Shown: positions 46,201-56,722, numbered from the stretch's first letter. The stretch is 64,000 bases of DNA from Entophlyctis helioformis (GCA_025526915.1 JAHLKH010000090.1:1-64000), one strand, 5' to 3'. Notes: a model not told the origin generated them from the sequence alone. Numbers and translations: made by a program.

Positions 46201-47170
46201 CTGAGGAGCGGGAGCAGCCTTGGTAGGGGCGGGGGCAGCCTGCTTGGGAGCAGGGGTGGCAGCCTTCTGCTGGACAGGAGCCGGAGCAGCCTTGGTCGGC
46301 GACGCGGCCTTCTGCTGGACAGGGGCGGGAGTGGCAGCCTTCTGGACAGGGGCGGTCTGGGGACGCGCCTGCTGAGCGGGGGTGGCAGCCTTGGCGGGAG
46401 CGGGGGCAGCCTGCTTGGGAGCGGGAGTCGCCTGCTTGACAGGGGCGGGAGCAGCGGCCTTGGCAGGAGCGGGGGCGGGGGTGGCAGCCTTCTGCTGAAG
46501 AGCAGCGGCCTTCTGCTGGGCAGGGGCACTAGCGGGACGCGACGCGGGCTGAGCGCCGTACTGCTTGGGGGCGGGGGAAGCAGCGGCCTTCTGGGGAGCA
46601 GGGGCAGCCTTGGCAGCCTGGGCGGCCTGGGCAGGCGTAGCCGTACTCTTGGCGGTCTTGGGGGTCACATCGGCACCAGCCTTGGCCTGTCGTTGCGACG
46701 ACTGCATAACGGGGCAGGAGGACAGCTCATCCCAGTCAATAAACGTGAACTCTGAGGAATCGTACGTTTGAAGGGTCTTCACAAGCGAGCGGTGTGTGGT
46801 ACGTACGGGATGAGAGGGCGGATGGGCCACCGCGAGCACGCCATACAAACAGACGCGCGCGCAAGAACAATCGGCGTGGATTTGGCGAGACGTGAGGGAA
46901 CAGGTTGCGATCAGTCAGCCAGTGCCAGACGCAATTGTGGCGCATACGCGGTGCACGGATGCAGTGCAGGCTCGACGGAAGCAAAGACATCGGCAGCGCA
47001 CAAGGGCAGCCACCAAGACCAGCGCAGCCGACGGCTGATCGCATTCAGCCGCATGCAACAGTAGCAGCAACATCAGCAGCATGGCGTACCTTGGCCTGAT
47101 TGTTGGCGGTGGACGGAGCGGGGGCGGGGGCGGCACGGGCGGCAACGGCGACGTTCGACTTCTGGGGCAT
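43212..47170 (-). CDS. Giant Ala/Pro/Gln/Lys repeat protein, unknown function, apparent frameshift
   Basis: Exons (minus) 47170..47090, 46776..45886, 45795..45150 and 45063..43212; about 1,156 residues after one missing base near 43654. No family recognised. Nearly all of it is built from variants of short modules such as ARPQTAPVQKAATPAPVQQ, KAASPTKAAPAP and VKQATPAPKQAAPAP, arranged as a higher-order unit of about 110 residues that recurs roughly six times. I count 15 SPTK motifs (minimal CDK-type S/T-P-x-K sites), which also resemble the SPKK-like tails of linker histones. Five non-repetitive islands interrupt it: DSSEFTFIDWDELSS; NLALNHMFNENVQKSFGDIS through MQRIFADQ; ADFWDSMNDAGALGFLFAE; ENSTLMHHVQYMYM; and DSDDSIFQSVRLLFGDN. 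It is strongly basic, almost free of aromatics outside the islands, and has no signal peptide or membrane helix. Disorder is likely. Confidence 0.8.
43230..46700. repeat. Coding repeat array (imperfect, nested)
   Basis: DNA behind the repeat protein. Blocks of tens to over a hundred bases recur almost identically at about 43500-43980, 44160-44560, 44760-45000, 45180-45760 and 46030-46480. This implies recent unequal exchange or gene conversion, and makes the stretch a risk for assembly collapse. Confidence 0.9.
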
Positions 47171-47544
47171 CTTGCTTGGTATTGGATCTGGATTGACCGA
47201 GGGGTAACGGGGGGATAACTTTTAGGTCTGAAGAAAGGAAACGGACGGACTGGACGGACGGTCTTTTAGGTCGATAGGAAAGAGACGGGTTTGTGTTTTG
47301 TGAAAAGGAAACAGCGGTGGCTGGGAGAGGACGAGTGGTTGGTTGGTTGGTTGGTTTTTGGAGACGGACTGGTTGACTAGTGACTAGCTGTGGCAGGAGC
47401 TGGGAGCGGGGCGACCTCTGCTTTTTAAACGCTCTCATGCATGCGCCTTCATTGTGTCCCCACGCCCATGCCAAGTCGTCGCCTCCACGAAGTGCCATTT
47501 TCGAATCCACGCGTGGCGCGCAGACTGCGCCCTTGCTGCGCACA
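47171..47544. other. Intergenic divergent region, 374 bp
   Basis: Separates the start of the repeat protein (minus) from the start of a possible small ORF (plus). It contains GGACGGAC/TGGACGGAC and GGTTGGTTGGTTGG simple repeats (about 47240-47360). It is the likely promoter for the repeat protein. Confidence 0.6.
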
Positions 47545-47814
47545 ATGGCCGAGCGCTACTTCGAGTCATCGGAGCGGGCGATGGGTGGCGCCACCTACGG
47601 GCTGTCGGTGCTGGCCCTCCTAGCGCCTTGGATAGCCGCTGCGCTGGCCGAGGCTTCCAGTCGCACGACCCGGTGTGTGCTGCGCCAAGTGCAAGGCTCG
47701 CTTCACGGCAGACGGCCTCGTTTGCGAGGTCAGCTGCTGCGCAGAACTTTGCCGTCCGAAGCCTCAAACACCGTGGATTCCCGCCGCTTCAGTCAGCTGA
47801 CCGTCGGCGCGTGA
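47545..47814 (+). CDS. Possible small membrane or Cys-rich protein
   Basis: An ORF of 89 residues starting MAERYFESSERAMGGATYGL and followed by a hydrophobic stretch (LSVLALLAPWIAAALA). Past residue 42 this frame looks random. The frame two bases on instead encodes a Cys-rich segment, GVCCAKCKARF, then CEVSCCAELC, and stops at 47798-47800. Either a frame slip joins a membrane N-terminus to the Cys-rich part or only one half is real. There is no known family. It lies 141 bp before the DHHC start and could also be part of that gene's 5' region. Confidence 0.3.
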   Translation: MAERYFESSERAMGGATYGLSVLALLAPWIAAALAEASSRTTRCVLRQVQGSLHGRRPRLRGQLLRRTLPSEASNTVDSRRFSQLTVGA

Positions 47815-47955
47815 CTGCTCGTGGAGCATGTCATCCACGTCTCGGAAGCTGGCTGCATGCCTGCCTGGCCGGCTGGCTGGCTGGCGTGTGGCCAAAACGT
47901 ATCGCCGCTCTCGCTGCATCTCGACAACAAGAGCATTTATTCCGCGTCGCATGGC

Positions 47956-49528
47956 ATGAACGACGCCAGCAGCGACCGAGAAGCAGCAGAGCAGACCGCT
48001 CTGCTCGACCGCCTGCGCGCAAGCCGCGTGAGGCGGCACGGGTGCGAGCCGCCGTTCCATCCGCGCCAGGTGTTTACCATTATGTACAGTCTCGCAAGTC
48101 TGGCTGCCTTCTACGCCATCCAAGTCAACCTGGTCGACGCGGCTTGGCTGAGGATCCTGCTCATGACGCTCGTGGCAACATGGGCAGCAGGGCTTGCAGT
48201 GATAGGCACCGCTCTGATGCTGTCGGATCCAGCCGACCGAGCGCTGCTTCTACGACGACAGCAGCAGCAGCAACAAAGCATGCAGATGCAGCAGAAAATA
48301 GCACCAGGGTCTGCAGTGCCCGAGCCGAGTACGGGCACAGACACGGCGCCAATGGTACCAGCAACACCATCGGCGTCCAAGTTTGCGTGCTGGCCGTCAT
48401 GGAGCGCAACCAACTTGTACGCAGACGATGCCGAGAGCCTTGCCCAAAAGCAGTTCTGCTATGTCTGCATGCTGCACGTGTGGGTTCATTGATGCGTGCT
48501 GTGCCGCTTGCTCTTTAGCTGCTGTCTCGTGCCGTCCCGTCCCGTCCCGTCGCGTCGCGTCATGCCTGCTCGCGTTGGTGTGTGCCACTCACGTATGACT
48601 CATGACCGTGTAGCCATACAGACTCGCTACACTGCAAGTACTGCAACAAATGCGTTCGTCGCATCGACCATCACTGCTTCTTCATCAACAACTGCATTGG
48701 TCTCCACAACTATAGGTGCGACCACTGCACTGTATATGCCTTGTGCGCGACGCACTCTTGACGCCAACGACCCTGTCCATGTCCAGATTGTATCTCCAGG
48801 CGATGACCGCCATGTTTGTACATGCACTCGCATCATCCGCCTTGTCTCTGTACATTGCGATATCAGCCGTCTTTGACGCATCCTTTGCTGAGCGGATACG
48901 TAAGAGCAAGCCCCTCGTCTTGCTGCTCCATGACCGCGTCCGTTCACTAACACGATCAATGGACGGCGATATGCCAGCATCTGTCACTGGCCTGAGCGCG
49001 GGCTTACATCAGACACTCAACGGCGTGTGTGCAGTGCTGAGCATCGTTGTGGCAGGATACCTCGCGTACCTGCTCGTGCTGCACATGTACCTCGGCATGC
49101 ACGGGCTCACAACACTGCAGTACTCGCACAACAAGCGCGAAGAGTCGAAGGCACGCAACGCAAGGGCAAGTACACGCGGCACTCTCGGCACTCTCGGCAT
49201 CTTGCTACAGTGCTGCCAAACTGACTGGTGGTGGAATAAGCAGCAGGTTCATCCGGATCAGGAGCGTGATGGGGCTGGTGCTGCAGCACCGATCGATCCC
49301 TTCAGCTCGCCGGCTTCGGACGGGTTTCCTAGACTGGCGAACGTGACGGGCGAGGGATCAGATGGATGTGGGCCTGGGCTGATTGGTGGGAACGAACATG
49401 CTGACCAGAATGCAGGTGGGAATGATGGCGGCTGGGGCTGGGGCTGGGGAGGGGATGCAGGAGGGAACGATGGAGGTGGCTATGATGGAGGTGGTGGCGG
49501 CGATGGAGGTGGTGGTGGTGGCGATTAA
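47956..49528 (+). CDS. DHHC-type palmitoyltransferase
   Basis: Protein S-acyltransferase. Exons 47956..48479, 48614..48715 and 48787..49528 give about 455 residues. The first part has [20 protein letters not shown], two membrane helices (about residues 38-56 and 62-85) and the DPAD motif that follows helix 2 in ZDHHC1/11-like enzymes. The catalytic Cys-rich domain is split by intron 1: [22 protein letters not shown], then [19 protein letters not shown]. The Cx2Cx9HCx2C spacing is correct and the catalytic DHHC is intact. Two further helices follow, including [20 protein letters not shown]. The tail is Gly/Asp/Trp-rich (GGWGWGWGG and Gly runs). A 45-nt stretch near 49165-49209 could be an in-frame GC-AG intron, but I left it in. 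Confidence 0.88.
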
Positions 49529-49685
49529 ATCCGTTGGCGTTTGGCAGCTCGTTCGTCACGTTCGTTGTTGGCGACGACATAGAGAGGGGCTGCGGACCAA
49601 GCGGGCCCACAGACTCAGGAACAGCACTTGGCAGGCAGACGGGATACAGCTGCTTCCATGGACAAATCCGCTGCATGGAGCGTGC

Positions 49686-52303
49686 ATGCCCACACTGCGC
49701 CCGGCGACGACCAGCAGCAGCAGGAACAGCAGGCAGCAACGACAACGACGATTCACAAAGCGGCAGCCTCCAGCGCAACGCCAGCAGACGGCTGCTGCAA
49801 GCAGGCGGTTGTCGCTCTGTTGGTCGGTGCTGCTGGTTGCTGCAGCGGCGCTTGCCGTGCTGTTGCTGCCAGCACCAGCGCACGCCATGACAGCCACGCA
49901 TCGTCGCTCTCTCAGGCAAGCCGTGCCTTTGTTGCCATGCACGACTGTCTGCAGGCTGGTCGATGCGTGGCGTTCACTCACACGCTCGACAACAGAGACA
50001 AGGCCAAGGAGATGTTCTACCATGGTGTGCCCATGCCCTGCGTTTGCCCTTGTCTGGATGTCCTGGCATGCTGATCGCTCGGTGGATGCTGTGCACGGCT
50101 GGACGCCAGGCTTCTCCAACTACATGACGCACGCATACCCCGAAGACGAGCTCAACCCCATCACCTGCAAGGGCCGATCTCGCGACACCAACCCAAACAA
50201 CTGGTGCGCTTGTCTCCATGCACGCCAAGCCATCCCCGATGGACTGGATGTGGACATGCCGAGCGATGCTGACTGCAGGCTGCGGCTGGATGGCTGGATG
50301 GCACGATGGATAGGGGCATCAATGACGTCCTAGGCAACTTTTCCCTGACGCTGATCGACAGTCTGGATGCACTCGCTGTATGTGACTTTGATCGAGGATA
50401 CACCGGCGTTGCAAGCTCGCTGCGTCTGGCTAACAGTCGTGTGCAGATCATGGGCGACAAGCCTGGGTTTGAGCGTGGCGTCCGACTCGTTATCAAGCAC
50501 GTCAACTTCGATCTGGACAACCGCGTCCAAGTGTTTGAAGTCACCATCCGAGTGTTGGGCGGTCTGCTGTCTGCCCATATGCTTGCGACAGACGACAAGA
50601 TTGGGTTCAAACTGGATTGGTATCGCGGCCAGTTGCTGGACTTGGCGCGCGATCTTGGCGACAGACTCATGCCTGCGTTCGACACACCGACGGGACTCCC
50701 CTATCCACGTGTATGTCAAGTTCACCTGGCCTTTGACTACCATGAATCTGCCCAACTCACTGGTGGTGTTGCTGTTGTTGTTGTTGTTGACTCGTAGATC
50801 AATCTCAAGAGAGGCGTGTTGTCATACGAGGTCAAGGAGGCGTGTGCAGCTGGCGCGGGAACGCTCATTCTCGAGTTTGGCGTTCTGAGCCGGCTGACGG
50901 GCAACCCAAAGTACGAAAAGGCAGCTCACAGGGCATTGCTGGGTGTGTGGGCACGCCGATCCGAGATTGGGCTTGTTGGCAATACTTTGAGCATTTTTCA
51001 CGAGCGCGTAAGTTACCGCTCGTCACTGGACACTGAGGCATGCCAACCGCACACACTGACCTGTCGCCTGCAGTGGATTGACCAGCAGGCTGGAATTGGC
51101 GCTGGCATCGACTCGTTCTACGAGTATCTGCTCAAGGCATACATCCTGTTTGGCGACGAAGTCTACCTGTCCATGTTTGAAGAGGCATACGGCTCAGTCA
51201 TGAAACTGATCCGCGACGAGAACGGGTACATTTACAAGAACGTCAACATGATGGACGGCCGGCTCATCACCACATGGATCGACTCGCTAGCAGCATTTTT
51301 CCCTGGCATGCAAGTCCTCGCCGGCGATCTCCCCAACGCCATCAAACACCACTATCTCTACTTTTCCATCTGGCAACGCTACGGAGCGCTGCCCGAGAGA
51401 TTCGACTTCCAGCAGCGGGATGTCAATATCGCTGGATACCCGCTGCGGCCAGAGCTGATCGAGTCGACGTACATGCTGTACCAGGCGACCAAGGATCCGT
51501 TCTACCTGTATGCCGGTGAACAGTTCCTTGAAGACTTTGAGGCAATGGCACGTGTCAAGTGCGGGTTTGCGACATTGAGCGACGTTCGGACGGGAAAACA
51601 CGACGAGCGCATGGAGAGTTTCTTTCTGAGCGAAACGCTCAAGTATTTGTATCTGCTCTTTGATGAAGGTGAGTGGCACTGGACCGTGATTGGCTCGTTG
51701 GGCTGATGCTTACATCCGCCCGCTGCGATGGCAGATAATCCAATCAACAAGTTGGACAGCAACTTTGTGTTTACTACTGGTGCGGACTTGCCTGCAGGCT
51801 GCCCCACTGTTTGGCCACCATCGGACCACGCGACTGACACTGACTATGGGTTGACAGAGGGCCACTTTCTGCCACTGCCGCGCAAGTATCTGGTGAAAAC
51901 GCCAGAGTACATGCCCGACCGCGTGTGTCCTGCATCAACGCTGCGACACCTGCGGCCGCCGACACCCGCAACACACTACACGCCGCCGCTTAGCCCACAC
52001 GAGATTGCCACCAGCAACGCGATTGCCGGATACTCGCCGCCGGCAGCAGGCGATCCGGTCTGTCCGCCCCGCGGCCTCTACCGATCGATCCCGGCGGCAT
52101 CTGCTCCCTCGTCGTCCAACAGCCAGGCCGCTGCCCTGGCCACCGCCAATCTTCAAGTTGAAGTCATGTACGAAAAGTCCCTTGCCCGGTTTGTTGGCAG
52201 CCTCGTGATCAACCTCATTGCGTGTCTCTTGACTGTCCACTATGTCGCTACTGCCGTGAAAGCATTCCAGACGAAGCGATCTGAAATGGCGGTGCATGAG
52301 TAG
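49686..52303 (+). CDS. MNL1: EDEM/Mnl1-type ER mannosidase (GH47)
   Basis: Alpha-1,2-mannosidase of ER-associated degradation that trims misfolded glycoproteins. Proposed exons 49686..49930, 49996..50024, 50110..50203, 50314..50377, 50447..50710, 50798..51007, 51074..51668 and 51735..52303, 689 residues. The N-terminal half-exon gives a signal anchor ([20 protein letters not shown]). GH47/EDEM blocks: [118 protein letters not shown] and [13 protein letters not shown] Pro/Ser-rich region and a possible second hydrophobic helix ([18 protein letters not shown]) near the end are unusual for EDEMs. The first intron (weak donor GTTGCC) is uncertain; a one-base deletion there would also join the frames. 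Confidence 0.9.
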
Positions 52304-52632
52304 TAGCCATGTGTATTATGTGCACTGAACAAAGTCTGCTTTTTTGATCAGCGCTTCTTTGGTTTCACTACCGCTGTGCAGCCAGCCCGCAGCCGTTTAG
52401 AGATGCAAATGTGACTGACGCACATCTTTCTGTCTCTGCTGCCCCCTCTCTCGATCATGCTTGCGGATCTGCCTCGCGAACGCTGCAATCTCTCCCTACC
52501 CGGCCGATCGTGTTGCTGTGTGTTCGTTTCGCCCGCCCGCCCGCCCGCCCGCCTACCAGCATCCCTCTCCGAGCCAGCGATCCGCCTCCCGAGTATCGCT
52601 TTGCCAAGGTAAACCCTGACCAGATATGCTGC

Positions 52633-53919
52633 ATGCTCTATCCAAGAACAGATCTGACAATTTTGGCATCCACCAAAAAGGCATCTGACGGATGGCTGGC
52701 CACCACACTCCAAGGCATGCGGCTCGTGCTCGAGCCCACAGGACCCAACCACGAGTTCTTCCGCATCACCGACATTGCCAGTGGCAAGTACAAACTGACG
52801 CAAGGCCAATCGGTCCGTGTGCCAAAGTCTGGTCTGCCGTACGACGACCCCAACGCGCCAGTCGCTCTTGGCGGCCAGCTAGCCGTTGGACGCAAGCTGC
52901 CGTCCCTGACGTCGGTGATGGCGTTTGTGAATGCGATGCAGGAAACCGTCGAGCACGAGGTGCATGCCGCCGAGTTTGGGCCGCTCTTTATGCACGGCAT
53001 GGAGCTCAAGGGTGTCCTTGTGCCAGTCTTTGCGTCTGCGCGGCGTCCATGGTCGCGTTCGCGCACAAGCAGCGCCGACACGCCAAGCGTCAAGGACACG
53101 GCTGGCAAGGTCACGGTGCAGGACCTCGATACCGCGTGCACACCGCTGTCGCCCGCACAGGAACGCCATGTGCGCGGCAAGATTGCGTTTGTGCGCCGTG
53201 GCGAGTGTCTGTTTGCCGTCAAGGCCGAATGGCTCCAGCTCGCAGGCGCGGTCGGCATGGTCGTGGCGTCTGAATCCCCGAACCCGCTCATCATGTCGCC
53301 GCTGGATGTGGGCATTGCCACGGGGCCTGGCCGACGTGATGGCGTGGACACGATCCAGATCCCCGCAGTGCTGGCTGTGCAGGACGTGGCCGACGAGATG
53401 CTGCAGACGCTGTCGGCCAAGATGCAGGCGCAGCAGGGACTGCGGGATGTGGTCAAGTCGTTCTTGTCGGCTGTTGGGGAGCAGATGCGCACGACGCTGG
53501 CATCGATCGAGGCCAAGTACAGCGGCGTCATCAGCGGCTTGGGGCAGCTGGCCAATCTCGGCGCCGGCAACAGCGGTGGCAACGGGCACGACGGGCAGCC
53601 GGGCGGACAGACGGGCAGTGCAGTCGCGCCACCCAGTCTGGATATCTCAATCAGCGTGCGGGACACGGAGCTCGAGCTGGCGGAAAAGGTGTCGATTCTG
53701 CAGCTGACGGTGTCGGGCAAGCCGGTGAGCAACCTCAAGATTGTTGAGCGCAAGGTGCCCGTGCTTGTGACGAGAGCAGAGCATGAGAAGGAGATGGCGC
53801 GGCACTGGTTCCGACGCGTCGGGTACCGACGGTCTGGCATGCTTGACCACGGGTCGAGTCTGGGTTGTCTTGCACAGTGTCCAGCATCGACTCGGAATGG
53901 GTGCTGTGGCCGAATCTGA
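52633..53919 (+). CDS. PA-domain (protease-associated) protein, possibly the C-terminal half of an EDEM3-like protein
   Basis: An open frame of 428 residues from the first ATG at 52633; upstream in-frame codons (PPPEYRFAKVNPDQICC) also look coding, so the true start is further left. A candidate ATG at 52457 lies in another frame, before a CCCG repeat where a one-base slip could join them. The recognisable part is a PA domain at about residues 135-260: ELKGVLVPVF, DTACTPLSPAQ, VRGKIAFVRRGECLFAVKAE, LQLAGAVGMVVAS and IPAVLAVQDVADEML. PA domains cap proteases and also form the C-terminal part of EDEM3, and this ORF follows the EDEM gene on the same strand. A Gly-rich linker and a charged tail complete it. 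There is no signal peptide in the visible frame. Confidence 0.65.
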   Translation: MLYPRTDLTILASTKKASDGWLATTLQGMRLVLEPTGPNHEFFRITDIASGKYKLTQGQSVRVPKSGLPYDDPNAPVALGGQLAVGRKLPSLTSVMAFVNAMQETVEHEVHAAEFGPLFMHGMELKGVLVPVFASARRPWSRSRTSSADTPSVKDTAGKVTVQDLDTACTPLSPAQERHVRGKIAFVRRGECLFAVKAEWLQLAGAVGMVVASESPNPLIMSPLDVGIATGPGRRDGVDTIQIPAVLAVQDVADEMLQTLSAKMQAQQGLRDVVKSFLSAVGEQMRTTLASIEAKYSGVISGLGQLANLGAGNSGGNGHDGQPGGQTGSAVAPPSLDISISVRDTELELAEKVSILQLTVSGKPVSNLKIVERKVPVLVTRAEHEKEMARHWFRRVGYRRSGMLDHGSSLGCLAQCPASTRNGCCGRI

Positions 53920-54054
53920 CGGCTGGCATCCAGCTATAAAGACTGTGCACCAATGCACCAACCAACCAACCAACCAACCGATGACACTCGCACATGGCAA
54001 TCAGGGAATGCAGAATGCTGGATACAATGCTTTACTGTGGACGCAGCTGCAGCA

Positions 54055-54875
54055 TCAATCATCGTACTTGAAGAGCGAGAAGGTGGGGGCATCGAGGGCA
54101 GCCTTGCCGTTGAGGAACGTGAGCTCGACAAAGAAGATGTACTCGATGGTCTTGCCGCCGCAGAGCTGGACAAGCTCGCCGGCAGCCTTGGCACTGCCGC
54201 CGGTGGCAATGAGATCGTCAAAGACGACGACGTTCTGGCCAGGCTTGACAGCGACCTGCGAGATCTCGAAAAAGTCCTGTCGATGCATTGGCGTTGTGGC
54301 GAGTCAGTCAGTCGGTGCAAGGCATGAATGGCGTGCAAACGGCAAGTGTGGCTTACAGTTCCGTACTCCTTGGTGTAGCCGACCTTGTGGACGGGCGGCG
54401 GCAGCTTGCCAGTCTTGCGGATGGGCACAAAGGCAGCGCCGAGTCTGTTTGCGAGCCACGGGCCGAGGAGGAAGCCGCGGGAGTCGAGGCCTGGTGTCAT
54501 TGAGGCGTCATGCCCAGTCAGTCAGCCAGTCAGTCAGTCAGCCAGTCGAGCGGGCGTGCGAGCGAGCAGCAGCGGCAGCAATGCGTCATGATTACCAATC
54601 ACGACATCGACCTTGGGCTTGCCCTCGCCGGTGAGGTGCGAGACGAGGTAGTTGACGAGGGTCTGTGTGGCACACAGGCAGCAGGCAGCAGGCAACAGGC
54701 AGGCAGGCAGGCAGACAGGCAGCGGTCAGTTGCTTGGACAGCGCGGCCCGGCAAGGCACAGACACACGGCACGAGCACGCAGGGCTTGGACGAACCTCGG
54801 TGGCCTTTGGGTTCTCGAAGATGGGGAAGATGTCTGGGCGAGTGGCGGGCGGGCGGACAGCGAGGGTCAGCCGGG

Positions 54876-54906
<31 letters not shown>

Positions 54907-55000
54907 CGAGCAACGTGCCCTGGAACAGGATGCCGTCCTTGGGGAAGTTGGGCGTGGGGCGGATCAGCTTCTGGATCTCCTTGATCTCCTGCTCGGACAT
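54055..55000 (-). CDS. APT1: Adenine phosphoribosyltransferase
   Basis: Salvages adenine to AMP with PRPP. Exons (minus) 55000..54919, 54833..54796, 54662..54596, 54490..54357 and 54276..54055 give exactly 180 residues, the standard length. Blocks: [60 protein letters not shown] and the PRPP-binding loop [20 protein letters not shown]. Exon 2 is only 38 bases. Intron 1 begins with GC (AGG/GCACGT); a GT start does not keep the LFQDIFP frame. Introns 1 and 2 carry GGCA-type simple repeats. Confidence 0.96.
54874..54906. repeat. (GGCA)8 tandem repeat
   Basis: Tetranucleotide tract in intron 1 of APRT. The same unit, or its complement, occurs in several other introns (for example 501-518 in NDK and 54696-54720 in APRT intron 2). 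Confidence 0.9.
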
Positions 55001-55521
55001 GGCGTGCGTTGTGGTGCTGGTTGTGGTGTTGGTTGCGTTGGGGAAAGCGCGCAGATCGCCTGCTTGGGGAGATCGCCGTCGCTGCTTGCGTGTCGACCAC
55101 TTTGTCCTACTTTGCCCTACTTTGCCCTACTTTGTCTTTCCGCCTGCCTTCCTGCTCGACCCGCTCGGCCCGCTCGACTCGCCCACCGCAACCACGCACC
55201 AAGACAGACCCTCACGCGACAGACACCGCAGCAACGCTACAGATGAATCACGCTCGTGTGCAGATGCTTCTCGGGCGAGCCTGCATGCCGGCCAAGGCTC
55301 CGGCTCCGGCTCCGGCAGTGGCCGTCGGTTCCGCGCTGTGCGGGTTCCGCGGGTTGCACGCTCAACGGACCGTCGGCCGACTGCAATTGTTCCTGGCCAG
55401 TTGATCCAAGGATATTCCTGGCGCGACCCTTAAAACCCTGCGCCACTCGCCTCTACTTCTCACAAGCACCTCAGCGAGCTCGATAAGACCAACCAAGACA
55501 ACCAAGCCATCCAAGCCAGCA
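55001..55521. other. Divergent intergenic region APRT / MBL hydrolase, 521 bp
   Basis: The longest gene-free stretch in the window. It contains a 10-base tandem TTTGCCCTAC (four imperfect copies, 55101-55134) and GGCTCC repeats near 55296-55316. Open frames across it are composition artefacts. Confidence 0.65.
55101..55134. repeat. 10-bp tandem (TTTGCCCTAC)
   Basis: Units TTTGTCCTAC, TTTGCCCTAC, TTTGCCCTAC and a partial fourth, located 100 bases upstream of the APRT ATG and 388 bases upstream of the MBL ATG. Confidence 0.9.
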
Positions 55522-56676
55522 ATGACATCCACCGCTGCCAACGCACCCCAAGTCAAGTGCATCTTTGACACGCGCGGCACCAGCACCTGCCAGTTCCTCG
55601 TCTGGGACAAGAGTGCGTTCCCGTGCTGGCTTTGTTGCCGGCATCGTGGCACAGCACTAACCACGGCCATTGCCACGCAAACCCGCCACCCTCAGACACT
55701 CGCAAGGCCGCCATCATCGACCCCGTCATGGACTTTAACATCAACACAGGCAAGCTCTCCTTTGAGAACGCCCACGAGCTCCTGGCTGCCGTCAAGCACG
55801 AGGACCTGACCATCGAGTACATTCTCGAGACGGTGAGTCGCTGACCGGCACCGCTCGTGTTCAGCACGCGACCAGATCTGCTGACCACGCCTGGCCACGC
55901 GACACCTATAAACAGCACGTCCATGCCGACCATCTGACGTCGAGCCAGTTCCTCCAGCGCCACCTGCCCAACCACCCGCCCGTTTGCATCGGCCGCGGCA
56001 TCACCAAGGTGCAGGAGACGTTCAAGAAGATCTACAAGCTCAGCGACGAGGACATGGTCTGCGACGGCAGCCAGTTTGATCGTCTGCTGGACGACGAAGA
56101 GACGCTCCCGCTTGGAGATCTGTCGATTACCGTCAAGCACACGCCTGGCCACACGCCGGACCACCTTGCATACCTCGTTGGCGATGCCATCTTTGTTGGC
56201 GACACGCTCTTCATGGTGCGTGATGCGCATGGCAGCCACCTGCATGGCACGCATCCACAGGCTGTGACTGACACTGCATCCATCCCATGCAACAGCCCGA
56301 CATTGGATCGGCTCGCTGCGACTTCCCTGGCGGCAGCGCGGAATCCCTGTACCACAGTGTGAGCAACAAGTACTGGTCGCTCCCGCCCACAACACGCATG
56401 TTTGTCGGCCACGACTACGCGCCAGACTCTCGCGACTCCAAGTGGGAGACCACCGTCGGCGAGCAGCTGGAGCAGAATCTCCATGTCAAAAAGTCGGTCG
56501 AAAAGCACCAGTTTGTGCACATGCGCGAAACCCGCGACGCCACGCTCGGGTCGCCCAAGCTGCTCCACTGGTCGCTGCAGGTCAACATGCGTGCGGGCAA
56601 GTTTGACACAAACCAGCATGGCGACCATGTGATGCTCGTTGCGTACCCTCTGCGCATCCCAAAGTCTTCTTATTAA
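55522..56676 (+). CDS. MBL-fold metallohydrolase (persulfide dioxygenase / Blh-like)
   Basis: Metallo-beta-lactamase-fold enzyme. Exons 55522..55612, 55696..55832, 55916..56215 and 56296..56676 give 302 residues. Metal ligands in order: [11 protein letters not shown] (HxHxDH), [36 protein letters not shown] and [11 protein letters not shown]. The [10 protein letters not shown] block is characteristic of the ETHE1/Blh-like branch (glutathione persulfide dioxygenases and related hydrolases) rather than of glyoxalase II. The sequence looks closer to bacterial members than to animal ETHE1 by memory; that is a weak judgement. The C-terminal part ([20 protein letters not shown]) is typical of the bacterial group. 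The first residues lack a clear mitochondrial presequence. Confidence 0.85.
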
Positions 56677-56722
56677 GGCCGCCCTCGTCCAACTGTGAGC
56701 TATGCGCCACTGTTCAATACGC

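Noticed and set aside
43230..46700. A CRISPR-like or satellite array
   Set aside because: The repeats are coding, imperfect and nested, with no equal-length repeats separated by unique spacers.
43188..46755. Gly/Leu/Ser-rich plus-strand frames across the repeat gene
   Set aside because: They are the complement of the Ala/Pro/Lys/Gln repeats. The minus-strand reading has splice sites, non-repeat islands and a stop in the right place.
47454..48518. A 354-residue frame overlapping the DHHC gene
   Set aside because: No domain; the DHHC frame next to it has the DPAD and DHHC motifs and correct zinc-ligand spacing.
54510..55433. Plus-strand frames across APRT and its upstream region
   Set aside because: Arg/Ala/Gln-rich translations of GGCA repeats and of the complement of APRT exons.
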